Shown here: positions 29,126 to 38,026 of the stretch, in pieces
Position numbering within the stretch: position 1 is the stretch's first letter
Layout of the letters: each line of letters opens with the position of its first letter
Source: Nanobdellota archaeon
GTDB lineage: Archaea > Nanobdellota > Nanobdellia > Pacearchaeales > GW2011-AR1
Assembly: GCA_021799535.1 (NCBI GenBank)
Contig: JAJZAH010000003.1
Span: forward strand, 62,001 to 126,000
Direction: 5' to 3'
DNA length: 64,000 nucleotides
Program-made: the position numbers and the translations under genes
The notes under the pieces: model-generated
Seen by the model: the letters and a program-made list of their open reading frames with translations, nothing else
The model's database searches: none
What the model was told of the DNA's origin: nothing

Positions 29126-29452
29126 CTATTTTAATTTCTTATTCATAATTAAGGAGGTTACATGAAAACCTAATTTCTCATAGAAGTTTCTTAACCTTTC
29201 TGGACAGTTAAATTTAATTTGACGAATTTTGCGTTTTTTGGCTTCTAGAATAGCCAATTCAATCAATTGCGTAGCTATCCTTTATTTCTAAATTCTTTTA
29301 AAATATAAACATCTTCCAAAATCAAGATTTTATCACAAATTCATAAACTCTCTCTTACTGAGGGAAATCCACCATTTAATCTCCTTGCGAGCTAGTTTGT
29401 CTAATTTAACCAAATCATCCAGATCTTTTTCAGTTGCTTTTTTTATTATCAT
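29126..29452 (-). pseudogene. Degraded GNAT-family acetyltransferase
   Basis: MIIKKATEKDLDDLVKLDKLARKEIKWWISLSKREFMNL* then, in shifted frames, CDKILILEDVYILKEFRNKG and IATQLIELAILEAKKRKIRQIKFNCPERLRNFYEKLGFHVTSLIMNKKLK*. Confidence 0.8.
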
Positions 29453-29456
29453 ATTC

Positions 29457-29828
29457 TTATTGCAGTTCCAGTTTTTTCCTATTCCTTATGACTATTTTCC
29501 TGTTATTCACTGACTTTTTCAGCTCGTAATCCATTGTCGCAAGCACAAAATCTGGGTGCGAATCAAGGTAGTTTTTTATGCCAGCATCCGGATATTTGCC
29601 GGGACAGCTTACACTTTTGTAGTTACCTGATTTTATCATTTTAAGGGCAAGTTCAGATTCACTCTTTACTTTCAGCGATTTTGTGGAACTGCCAATCCGA
29701 TTAATCTCTGCCAAAACCTCCTCGGGAATGAAAACAGAATGCCCCATGTTCAAGAGCTCCTCAAAGAAGTCAAGTTTATTTCTTATAGAACTCAGGATAA
29801 AACTTGTATCCAATAGGACATTAGCCAT
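29457..29828 (-). CDS. PIN-domain protein (Fcf1-like)
   Basis: MANVLLDTSFILSSI...FIPEEVLAEI...DAGIKNYLDSHPDFVLATMDYELKK. Confidence 0.88.
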   Translation of the reverse strand: MANVLLDTSFILSSIRNKLDFFEELLNMGHSVFIPEEVLAEINRIGSSTKSLKVKSESELALKMIKSGNYKSVSCPGKYPDAGIKNYLDSHPDFVLATMDYELKKSVNNRKIVIRNRKKLELQ

Positions 29829-29895
29829 TTTATTACAAAGCGGACAAGATATAAAAAACTTACATTTATAATCCAGTTTCACTATATGTCTATAC

Positions 29896-30426
29896 ATGAT
29901 AACAAAACTTGCAGAAGATTTTGCTAAAAGGAAACACCTTGGACAAAGTCGAAAACTCCAGAATGAGCCATATTTCAACCATGTTGAAAGGGTATCAAAA
30001 ATACTTAAGGAACATAAAAAGAGCCACGCAATAAATGAACTTGTCGCTGCGGCCCTGTTGCATGACACTCTCGAAAATACAGATACTAATGAAAAAGAAT
30101 TGAGAGAAAATTTTGGGGAACTTATAACGTCGCTCGTAAAAGAGCTCACGACAAATAAGTCTGAAAGCAGATCAATCGGGAAAAAAGAATACCTCGCTGA
30201 AAAGATGAGCAACCCCGCTAAAATGAGCAGTTGGAGCCTTGCGATAAAACTTGCAGACAGGCTGGATAATGTTTCCGATCTCCAAAACGCAACAAAAGAT
30301 TTCAGAAATAGATACATTGATGAGACAAACCACATACTGAAAAATCTCGAGGAAAAAAGGAAGCTGACAGAGACCCAAAAGAACCTTGTCCAGAAGATAA
30401 AAGAGAAAATAATGAAATTCGAATGA
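29896..30426 (+). CDS. HD-domain phosphohydrolase (SpoT/MESH1-like)
   Basis: YFNHVERVSKIL, AAALLHDTLENTDT, IKLADRLDNVSDL. Confidence 0.9.
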   Translation: MITKLAEDFAKRKHLGQSRKLQNEPYFNHVERVSKILKEHKKSHAINELVAAALLHDTLENTDTNEKELRENFGELITSLVKELTTNKSESRSIGKKEYLAEKMSNPAKMSSWSLAIKLADRLDNVSDLQNATKDFRNRYIDETNHILKNLEEKRKLTETQKNLVQKIKEKIMKFE

Positions 30427-30918
30427 CTATTTCTTTTTTATTTCGGGCAATGACTTCTGTTGTCTCATAAATTCATACAGTATTATTCCGTAAGCCACAG
30501 GGAGGCTGAATGGTTCATCGACGTTCACGATTGGTATGACTATTCTCTCTATCCCTTTCATATGGCTTATCTTTCTCGGTATACCCTCACGCTCGTTTCC
30601 AAAGATAATGAGCGGATCAGTTAAGAATTCGACATCAGGTTTATCATACCCCAACTTCCTGCTATTTTTGCTTATGACCGTCGCATATTTATTCTTATAC
30701 AGATTTATGAAATCAACAGGTTCGTCAACTTCGGTGATAATTATTCTGTTTTCTCTGCCATTCCTGCAAACGCCTCTTACCCTGTCTATGTTTTTTTTAT
30801 CCCGCAGGATGCCGAAAGAATCATAAATGTAAATTCTGTTCATGCTGAGAGCGAGGCTCGTCCTTATTATGCTGCCGAAGTTTGACGGATCTTCAGGATT
30901 GTAAAGCAAGACATCCAT
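30427..30918 (-). CDS. SpoU/TrmH-type RNA 2'-O-methyltransferase
   Basis: PEDPSNFGSIIRTSLAL, IIFGNEREGIPRKI, VIPIVNVDEPFSLPVAYGIILYE. Confidence 0.88.
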   Translation of the reverse strand: MDVLLYNPEDPSNFGSIIRTSLALSMNRIYIYDSFGILRDKKNIDRVRGVCRNGRENRIIITEVDEPVDFINLYKNKYATVISKNSRKLGYDKPDVEFLTDPLIIFGNEREGIPRKISHMKGIERIVIPIVNVDEPFSLPVAYGIILYEFMRQQKSLPEIKKK

Positions 30919-30936
30919 AAAAAGGTTTAATAAAAT

Positions 30937-31698
30937 TTGTTTATATTAATTTCTATGATTCAGGATAAGGAAAAACAGCAGCACTTTCTGAAAAACGCTG
31001 AAATACTTGGAAGGGAAATCAATGCTGCAAACATTACGGCAAAAGACAGTGTTATAGAGATAGGAGCAGGCGACGGAAGGCTGACAAGATTAATCTCAAA
31101 AAAAGCAGGCTCTGTAACTTCATATGAGACTGATGAAAGTTTCAAAAATAAACTTGAAGGATTGAAACTCAGCAATGTAAAATTTACATTTCACAATGCA
31201 CTTGAAGACTCATGGAAAGGGCATAATAAAATTGTCTCCAATATTCCATATTCACTTTCAGAACCGGTCGTGATGAAAGCCATAAGAGAGGGGATAGACG
31301 AGCTTATGTTAATTGTCGGGGAAAAATTCGCGAATTTGCTCAAGAAAAAGGAAACCAAGATCGGGATAATCACAGAGTTGTACTTTGATACTAAATTTAT
31401 CTGCAAGGTGAAAAAAGAAGAATTTGAGCCGTCGCCGAGAGTTAATTCTTATATGATCTGCATGAAAAGAAAAAAACCGGCTGCAACAGAGAGATTCCTT
31501 CAGTCTGTTCTTGAGAGAGACGGGAAAACGAAAAATGCCATTATGAAAGAACTTCAAAATCACGGGAAAACGAAAAATCAGGCGCGCTCCATCGTAAAAG
31601 AAATGGGATTGAACAAGGAGAGTCTGGAGAAACCGGCTTCGACATTGTCAGGGAAGTTTATCGAGAGGCTTAAAGAGAGTGTCGGAGGATTTCTGTAA
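30937..31698 (+). CDS. rsmA: 16S rRNA dimethyladenosine transferase KsgA/Dim1
   Basis: VIEIGAGDGRLTRLI, KIVSNIPYSLSEPVVMKA. Confidence 0.93.
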   Translation: MFILISMIQDKEKQQHFLKNAEILGREINAANITAKDSVIEIGAGDGRLTRLISKKAGSVTSYETDESFKNKLEGLKLSNVKFTFHNALEDSWKGHNKIVSNIPYSLSEPVVMKAIREGIDELMLIVGEKFANLLKKKETKIGIITELYFDTKFICKVKKEEFEPSPRVNSYMICMKRKKPAATERFLQSVLERDGKTKNAIMKELQNHGKTKNQARSIVKEMGLNKESLEKPASTLSGKFIERLKESVGGFL

Positions 31699-32579
31699 TG
31701 GATTACAAAAAGTACAGAAAAGAAATGAAAGAGGTTCTGTCTATCACCAAAGATGAAAAGGTATATGATTATATTCTTGAAAATCTGAAATCAAGTTTAT
31801 CTTCCATAGGTTTCTCAAAAGATTTTGTGAGCTATCTTTCTAACAATTTTTTCAATCTTGATTTTGAAGAGTTCTACGATAAATTTAATCATGAACTTAC
31901 CGAAGTCTATAATGTCAAGTTTTTCCAGAAAATTGTTCCGGAATATTTCAAAAAGGAAGTTATACCCTCAATTCCTGTTTCAGACAAGATACTGGACATT
32001 GGATGCGGAACCGGGATCTTGATACATACAATCGCTTCAGATCCTAGGTTTAACAAATTAACTGGAATAGACCTCCATGAATATCCAGAATGGAAAGAGT
32101 TCAAAAATCCGAAAGTGCAATTCCTCATTGTCGAAAAGAAGGATTTTGAAAATTTCCTGAAGAAGCTACAACCAGATAACATTGTAGTAACGTGGACCCT
32201 CCACCACATGGATTATAAAGAGCAAGAAAGATATCTCAAAAAGATATTCAAGAGCATGAAAAATGGTTCGAGATTAATACTTCTCGAGGATTCATATTCG
32301 GAGAAATTACCTCCAAAGAAGGGGAAGAAAATTTACGATTCGTTCATAAAATTCGATGAAAATGGTAAGAGGAAGGTAATGTCAGTTTATGATTGGGTCG
32401 CAAATAAGATTCTTGCAAAAAGAGAAAATATTCCCATGCCTTTTGGTTACAGAACTTTGGAAGAGTGGGAAAGACTATGTACAGAGATAGGATATAAAAT
32501 CATAAATAAATCTTTCATAGGATTTCCTGAAAAAAGAGATATAAACACGCCACAAAGCTTCTTGGTTGCTGAAAAATAA
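31698..32579 (+). CDS. Class I SAM-dependent methyltransferase
   Basis: ILDIGCGTGILIHTIA. Confidence 0.85.
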   Translation: MDYKKYRKEMKEVLSITKDEKVYDYILENLKSSLSSIGFSKDFVSYLSNNFFNLDFEEFYDKFNHELTEVYNVKFFQKIVPEYFKKEVIPSIPVSDKILDIGCGTGILIHTIASDPRFNKLTGIDLHEYPEWKEFKNPKVQFLIVEKKDFENFLKKLQPDNIVVTWTLHHMDYKEQERYLKKIFKSMKNGSRLILLEDSYSEKLPPKKGKKIYDSFIKFDENGKRKVMSVYDWVANKILAKRENIPMPFGYRTLEEWERLCTEIGYKIINKSFIGFPEKRDINTPQSFLVAEK

Positions 32580-32583
32580 AAAA

Positions 32584-32709
32584 TGGGCGCGGAGGGAATC
32601 GAACCCCCAATCTTTCGGTTACTCTCGAACTCGCTCACGATTACGGATTAATTTCCGCCCACGAACCCATTCACTGGAGCCGAACATTTTACCACTAAAC
32701 TACGCACCC
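32584..32709 (-). tRNA. tRNA-Trp(CCA), intron about 32620-32673
   Basis: Perfect acceptor GGGTGCG/CGCGCCC, anticodon stem TTCGG/CCGAA with CCA, T-arm GGGGGTTCGATTCCCTC. Confidence 0.92.
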
Positions 32710-32753
32710 ATCAAAGATTAGGGTTATCAGAGGTTTTTAATAATTTTGATTTG

Positions 32754-33998
32754 TCAAACCCCGAAAAAATCTTTTCCTATCGCATAAACAAAATCCTGCG
32801 CTTTTACAGAATCATCCCTTGGATAAGTTACAAGAGCGGGAATAAGTTCTCTAAGACTCTTTGGTAGCTTGTCAGAAAAATAAGATGAATAAGCCCTTTC
32901 ATTTTTCAGTGCAAAATTTTTCAGCCTTTTCCTTGTTGAGAAACCGACTTTCAAAAAAGGGGTTCCAAAGATTAGATGGTGGATCATGAATGAGAAAGAT
33001 TCCAAATCCGAGGAAATGCTAGGGATTTCTTTAGTGAAACATTCTCTATAAGGCGATTCAAGATGACAGGGATAATTGAATTGTGGATCAAGTTTTTCAA
33101 CTGAAGTCAGAAAATCGATGTCGACTATCTTGGAATCCCCTTTTTCATCAATCAGTATAGAACTCAGCGAATTATCAATGTAAATATAGTTTTTAGCATG
33201 TATCTCTTTTAACATATTCGCATAGTTAAGAAGGACTTTTCCTACAATATCCCTGCTTAAAGTGTCTTTTTTATTTCCGGCTAAATCTCTGAGATTTCTC
33301 CCAGGAAGATAGTCCATCAAATAAGCCCATTCTGTTTCAAGTGAATCCCGCATTCTCCCTAGGCATTTCACGTCTGGAAAAAAATTTTTGAAGCTATCAT
33401 CACCCTTGGAAAACCTGAAAACATTCTCCTTTATTTTATCCATCGCAAACCTTCTGGGATTAAGTTCATAATCAGGATTGAAGAAGAAACTAGGGAAGAA
33501 TAATTTCAAAGCATATTTCACTTCCCCATTTTCACTTACAGGATAAATCTCCCCGAATCCGCCTCTCGAAACAGGTTTTGGATCAAATAAGAGATTTTCA
33601 AGATTTATTTCACGCCTGTTTACAATTAAAAAATTCCTCATGGAACCACTGAAATCTCCCCAGTGGGGGAAGAACTCGCTCAAGGAGATTTTCCTTAGCT
33701 CTCCTGAATCTAATCTTGAAAGTGCAAGAGAGTGCTCGGAATTTATCAAAAATTTTCCGTAATCTTCTGTCGCCTCTTCCGGAACCTCATCCCCAAACAA
33801 TCCCTTAATCTCCAAGAAATCTTCTTTTTCACCCTTGAGCCACTTCTCTATTTCATCCCTTGAATGCTGGTAAGGCCAGAATGGAGGATTATGTTCACCC
33901 TTAGGAATCCAGCCTGTCGTTCTGAAATTAGAATATATCTTTTTCTTTTCCTCAATTGAATTTGCCTCCGAGATATACTTTGCAACTACACTGCTCAT
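32754..33998 (-). CDS. Divergent eukaryotic-like protein kinase/pseudokinase
   Basis: SRGGFGEIYPV glycine loop, YALKLF, KNYIYIDNSLSSILID, KIVDIDFLTS. Confidence 0.72.
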   Translation of the reverse strand: MSSVVAKYISEANSIEEKKKIYSNFRTTGWIPKGEHNPPFWPYQHSRDEIEKWLKGEKEDFLEIKGLFGDEVPEEATEDYGKFLINSEHSLALSRLDSGELRKISLSEFFPHWGDFSGSMRNFLIVNRREINLENLLFDPKPVSRGGFGEIYPVSENGEVKYALKLFFPSFFFNPDYELNPRRFAMDKIKENVFRFSKGDDSFKNFFPDVKCLGRMRDSLETEWAYLMDYLPGRNLRDLAGNKKDTLSRDIVGKVLLNYANMLKEIHAKNYIYIDNSLSSILIDEKGDSKIVDIDFLTSVEKLDPQFNYPCHLESPYRECFTKEIPSISSDLESFSFMIHHLIFGTPFLKVGFSTRKRLKNFALKNERAYSSYFSDKLPKSLRELIPALVTYPRDDSVKAQDFVYAIGKDFFGV

Positions 33999-34042
33999 AC
34001 AAAATCTCCGGAAGCCCGGTATAAAAGAATTATTACACTGAT

Positions 34043-36595
34043 TTATTCCCCTTTCTCAACATCTTTTCCATTCCCCACCTCATCGTCATGAACTTTGACG
34101 ACGTCGGTCACGCTGTCACCTGACTGGAGCTTTACGACACGCACGCCCTGCGCTGCGCGACCCATCACTCTTATCTGCTTAAGACTCACCCTTATGACCT
34201 GGCCCATAGCTGTCGTGATTATTATAGAATCATCATCGTTGACGGATATTGTATTGACTACGGGTCCGGTCTTGTCGTTAACCTTAAGGTTTATCACTCC
34301 CTTGCCGGCTCTTGCAGTCTTTCTGTAATCGACAACTGCTGTTCTCTTTCCGTAACCGTTCTTTGTTATTGTGAAAACAGCCTCAGTCTCAAGGACTTCC
34401 ATAGATACAACCATATCTCCTTCTGAAAGCTTTATCCCGGTGACACCGTAGCTTGAACGCCCCATCTGCCTTACCTCATTGGAACTGAATCTTATGGCTT
34501 TTCCATCTTTAGTCGCAAGGCTTATCTCCTGGCCATCTTTCACAACTTCCACTCCGATAAGAGTATCTGAGTTGTCCGGAGGCAGATTGATAGCCTTGAG
34601 CCCTGAAGCCCGAGGATTCGCGAAATAAGACAACGATGTCTTTTTGACAATGCCTTTTTTCGTCGCCATCATCAGATAATTCTCAAATTTCTCAACAGAT
34701 ATAACTTTCGTGACCGTCTCTTCTTTCAGCCCAAGCATATTGATCAGAGCCTTGCCCTTGCCGTACCTTTCAGCCTCGGGAATATCATAAGCCTTGAGCC
34801 ATAAGACTCTCCCGCGGGATGTGAAAAACATGAGATAATCATGAGTGGAACAGGTAAGAATCTGTTTTGTGAAATCCCCGGTCGTGAGGTTGCTTCCTAT
34901 GACACCCCTTCCTCCGCGCCTCTGCTCTTTGTAAGTTTCAACATCCATCCTTTTGACATATCCTTTGTCTGTGATGGAGATCACAACTTCTTTCTCCTTT
35001 ATCAGATCTTTCTCCGAAATCTCATTAAACCCTCTTTTGAATATCTGCGTCTTTCTTGAGTCGCCGTATTTTTCCTTGAGCTCGCCCACTTCCCTCTTTA
35101 TTATTTTCAAAATCTCTTTTATGTCACCCAAAATCTTTTCATATTCTTTTATCTTCTTTTCAAGCTCCTTGTGTTCATCCTTAAGCTTATCATTCTCAAG
35201 GGCCGTGAGCTGCCTCAGCCTGGTTTCAAGGACCGCTCTGACCTGGTTCTCAGTAAATTTGAACTTCGACATTAACTCCTCCTGCGGATTTTTCCCGAAG
35301 CGTATCACTTTTATGACCTGATCCACATTATCAAGAGCCTTCAAAAGACCTTCGACAATCTCCTGCCTCAGCTTTGACTTATTAAGTTCAAATTTGGTCC
35401 TGTTCGTTATTATCTTCTTCCTGTGCGAAACATAATTCTCAAGAACCTCTTTGAGCCCAAGAACCTTAGGCTTTCCTGCCACCAAGGCAAGAAAGTTCAC
35501 ATTGAAAGAATCCTGAAGCCGCGTATATTTGTAAAGCCCGTTTATCACATATTTTGGACTCGCGCCTTTCCTAAGCTCAAGTACAATTCTTATCTTCCCT
35601 TTGTTTGATTCATCCCTGAGGTCAGAAACGTCTTTTATTTTCTTATCCCTTACCAATTCAGCGATCTGGGTGATAAGATCCGACTTATTTATCATGTAAG
35701 GTATCTCGGTTATCACAAGGACTTCTTTATTCTTCTTCTCTTCAGTCTCAACCTTCCCCCTTACAATTATCTTGCCTTTTCCGGTTTCATAAACCTCCTT
35801 CATGTCTCCCTGGATGATTCCCCCGGTCGGGAAATCGGGGCCTGTCACAATCTTTAGGAGATCCTCCAGCTTGATTTCAGGATTGTCCACATAAGCGATA
35901 ATAGCATCAGAGACTTCTCTTAAATTATGGGGGGGGATATTAGTAGCCATTCCGACGGCAATACCTGTCGCGCCATTAAGTATGAGCGCCGGGAGTTTCC
36001 CCGGAAGAAGCGCCGGCTCTTTTGTAGAATTGTCAAAATTAGGGATCATCTCAACGGTTTCTTTATCTATATCTTCAAGTATCTCCATAGCAATTGGCGC
36101 AAGGCGCGCCTCGGTGTACCTGTATGCAGCAGCGGGATCTCCATCAATAGACCCGAAGTTTCCTTGGCCAAAAACAAGCGGATAACGCAAAGAGAAATCC
36201 TGAGCCATCCTTACAAGAGCGTCATAAACAGAAGCATCACCATGGGGGTGGAATGACTTTAAAACTTCACCAACAACAGCAACTGATTTTTTCGTCTGTT
36301 TGTTCGCCTGAAGTCCAAGTGAATTGTCCATTGCGTACAAGATCCTCCTTTGAACAGGCTTCATACCGTCTTCTACAGAAGGAATGGCACGCGAGACAAT
36401 GACACTCATAGCATAATCAAGATAAGCTTTTTTCATTTCACCTGAAACTTCAGAATTGAGGATGCCTTTTTCATCTTTCGGGGGGCTCATTTTCCTTTCA
36501 GGAGATTTATCTTCCTCGGACATTTCAGATTCGTCTTCTGAGGGAACCTCATCAGCCTCTTCAGTTTCTTCGTCGATATCTTCTTCTTTTGACAT
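34043..36595 (-). CDS. gyrA: DNA gyrase subunit A
   Basis: [42 protein letters not shown] GyrA box, C-terminal repeats. Confidence 0.96.
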   Translation of the reverse strand: MSKEEDIDEETEEADEVPSEDESEMSEEDKSPERKMSPPKDEKGILNSEVSGEMKKAYLDYAMSVIVSRAIPSVEDGMKPVQRRILYAMDNSLGLQANKQTKKSVAVVGEVLKSFHPHGDASVYDALVRMAQDFSLRYPLVFGQGNFGSIDGDPAAAYRYTEARLAPIAMEILEDIDKETVEMIPNFDNSTKEPALLPGKLPALILNGATGIAVGMATNIPPHNLREVSDAIIAYVDNPEIKLEDLLKIVTGPDFPTGGIIQGDMKEVYETGKGKIIVRGKVETEEKKNKEVLVITEIPYMINKSDLITQIAELVRDKKIKDVSDLRDESNKGKIRIVLELRKGASPKYVINGLYKYTRLQDSFNVNFLALVAGKPKVLGLKEVLENYVSHRKKIITNRTKFELNKSKLRQEIVEGLLKALDNVDQVIKVIRFGKNPQEELMSKFKFTENQVRAVLETRLRQLTALENDKLKDEHKELEKKIKEYEKILGDIKEILKIIKREVGELKEKYGDSRKTQIFKRGFNEISEKDLIKEKEVVISITDKGYVKRMDVETYKEQRRGGRGVIGSNLTTGDFTKQILTCSTHDYLMFFTSRGRVLWLKAYDIPEAERYGKGKALINMLGLKEETVTKVISVEKFENYLMMATKKGIVKKTSLSYFANPRASGLKAINLPPDNSDTLIGVEVVKDGQEISLATKDGKAIRFSSNEVRQMGRSSYGVTGIKLSEGDMVVSMEVLETEAVFTITKNGYGKRTAVVDYRKTARAGKGVINLKVNDKTGPVVNTISVNDDDSIIITTAMGQVIRVSLKQIRVMGRAAQGVRVVKLQSGDSVTDVVKVHDDEVGNGKDVEKGE

Positions 36596-36613
36596 TTTTT
36601 ATTTTATATTTTT

Positions 36614-37024
36614 TTAATTTATTTTTTTATTTATCCAATCTAGACGCTCCATATTTTTAGTTCTAATATACTTAAAAACCCAGTCTATAACATGTTGCGA
36701 ATCACTTCTCTTATCTGAGAGGCCTTTCATATAAGAAAAATAATTTCCATGAATAAGTTTAACTTTTTTTGGCATCTTTGATTGACTCCCAATTCTATAC
36801 TTTCCAAACCAAATTGAAATTAAACAAATTTTTTTGTTTACAAAGACAATTTCATAATAAGGTTTTAATTTTTTGTTTGTGTAAATTTCTAAATCAAAGT
36901 CACAAAAATCTTTAACGGGTTCATTAATCATAGAGCCCCTTAATAAAATTGTTCCTTCATTCAATATAAATTTCTTAATTAGATAAATAAAAACTTCCTT
37001 TTTATTTTTGAAACTTTTTATCAT
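36614..37024 (-). CDS. Nucleotidyltransferase-like protein
   Basis: ILLRGSMINEPVKDFCDFDLEIYT (GS...DFDLE pattern). Confidence 0.55.
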   Translation of the reverse strand: MIKSFKNKKEVFIYLIKKFILNEGTILLRGSMINEPVKDFCDFDLEIYTNKKLKPYYEIVFVNKKICLISIWFGKYRIGSQSKMPKKVKLIHGNYFSYMKGLSDKRSDSQHVIDWVFKYIRTKNMERLDWINKKIN

Positions 37025-37371
37025 TCTCCAGCCTCCGCTTCGTCCCCATCTTCACTTTCATCCTCATTATCTTCATCTTCTTCATCATCAACCTCTTCAT
37101 ACTCAATAACAGCTCTTGATCTGGCTCCGCCATCCTCACCTGAATCTGAACCGCCATCATAGTTTATCAAAAGCTCATTTTCATCGTCCAAAGGCAAAGT
37201 GGCCTGCCCGGATTTGTTCTTCTTGAGCTCCCCAAGCTCCGAAATCCAATAGTCTATCTCATCTTCAGTCAAAGAAGCTTCAGTTATCTCAATCTCAACT
37301 TCTTCATCTTCATCGGAACTTTCAATATTTATCTCTTCATAGTCTTCGTTATCTTCATCTTTCCCAGTCAT
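37021..37371 (-). CDS. Highly acidic (Asp/Glu-rich) protein
   Basis: Acidic tracts at both ends; overlaps neighbouring genes by 4 nt on each side. Confidence 0.75.
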   Translation of the reverse strand: MTGKDEDNEDYEEINIESSDEDEEVEIEITEASLTEDEIDYWISELGELKKNKSGQATLPLDDENELLINYDGGSDSGEDGGARSRAVIEYEEVDDEEDEDNEDESEDGDEAEAGE

Positions 37372-37628
37372 TTGGCCTCCTCCTCTTTTTTATCTAAGTA
37401 CTCCATAAATTCGTCCTCACTAAGCTCCTGCTCCTTAGGATTCGCGCCTTTCCATTTGCAGCTCTTGCACTCCCAAAGCCCAATCTCGCCTATGACAACA
37501 GAGACTTTGTCTGAATTACATTTTGGGCAAAACCTTACTTTGAAAGTTTTACCTTTAGGTTTGCTTTTTGGAGATTCTTCACCTTTCAAAATCCAGTCAG
37601 GGGTTTTTATTTTTGATCGTTTCGCCAT
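37368..37628 (-). CDS. Zinc-ribbon protein (TFS/Rpb9-like ribbon)
   Basis: RFCPKCNSDKVSVVIGEIGLWECKSCKWKG. Confidence 0.8.
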   Translation of the reverse strand: MAKRSKIKTPDWILKGEESPKSKPKGKTFKVRFCPKCNSDKVSVVIGEIGLWECKSCKWKGANPKEQELSEDEFMEYLDKKEEEAK

Positions 37629-38026
37629 TCCGGGACAACCTCCACTTGCATGAATCTTCTCACAATATCACCTTTTCTATAATGATTAATACCTATGTTC
37701 ATATCTGATTCGAGTCTTATCTTCTTATTAAATTTCCCAATGGACTTGTAAAAGAGACTTCCCGCCGGAATGCCGTTATGCTCCAATATATTCTTCATTA
37801 TCATAATCTGACGGGTCGGGTTATCAATATTAAAGACAGGACCAAAAACGTCATAGTTTCTCTTCTCTTTCATGTCAAAATAAGCCTTTGATTCTCCTAA
37901 GGAGTTATAGCCCAAAAAATGAAAAATCGGAGATAAAAAGGCTGGGGATCCCAATCCCGTAAAATCCAGGCCATCAAAATGGTCAAAAAGGCCCATTTTA
38001 GATATCCAAACTGGCTTCATGAGCAT
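37607..38026 (-). CDS. Hypothetical protein
   Basis: Overlaps gyrB end and zinc-ribbon start. Confidence 0.65.
   Translation of the reverse strand: MLMKPVWISKMGLFDHFDGLDFTGLGSPAFLSPIFHFLGYNSLGESKAYFDMKEKRNYDVFGPVFNIDNPTRQIMIMKNILEHNGIPAGSLFYKSIGKFNKKIRLESDMNIGINHYRKGDIVRRFMQVEVVPEWRNDQK

Noticed and set aside
29457-30335. 292-aa minus ORF as one protein
   Set aside because: Only the last part (29457-29828) is a PIN protein; the N-terminal extension is antisense to the HD-domain gene
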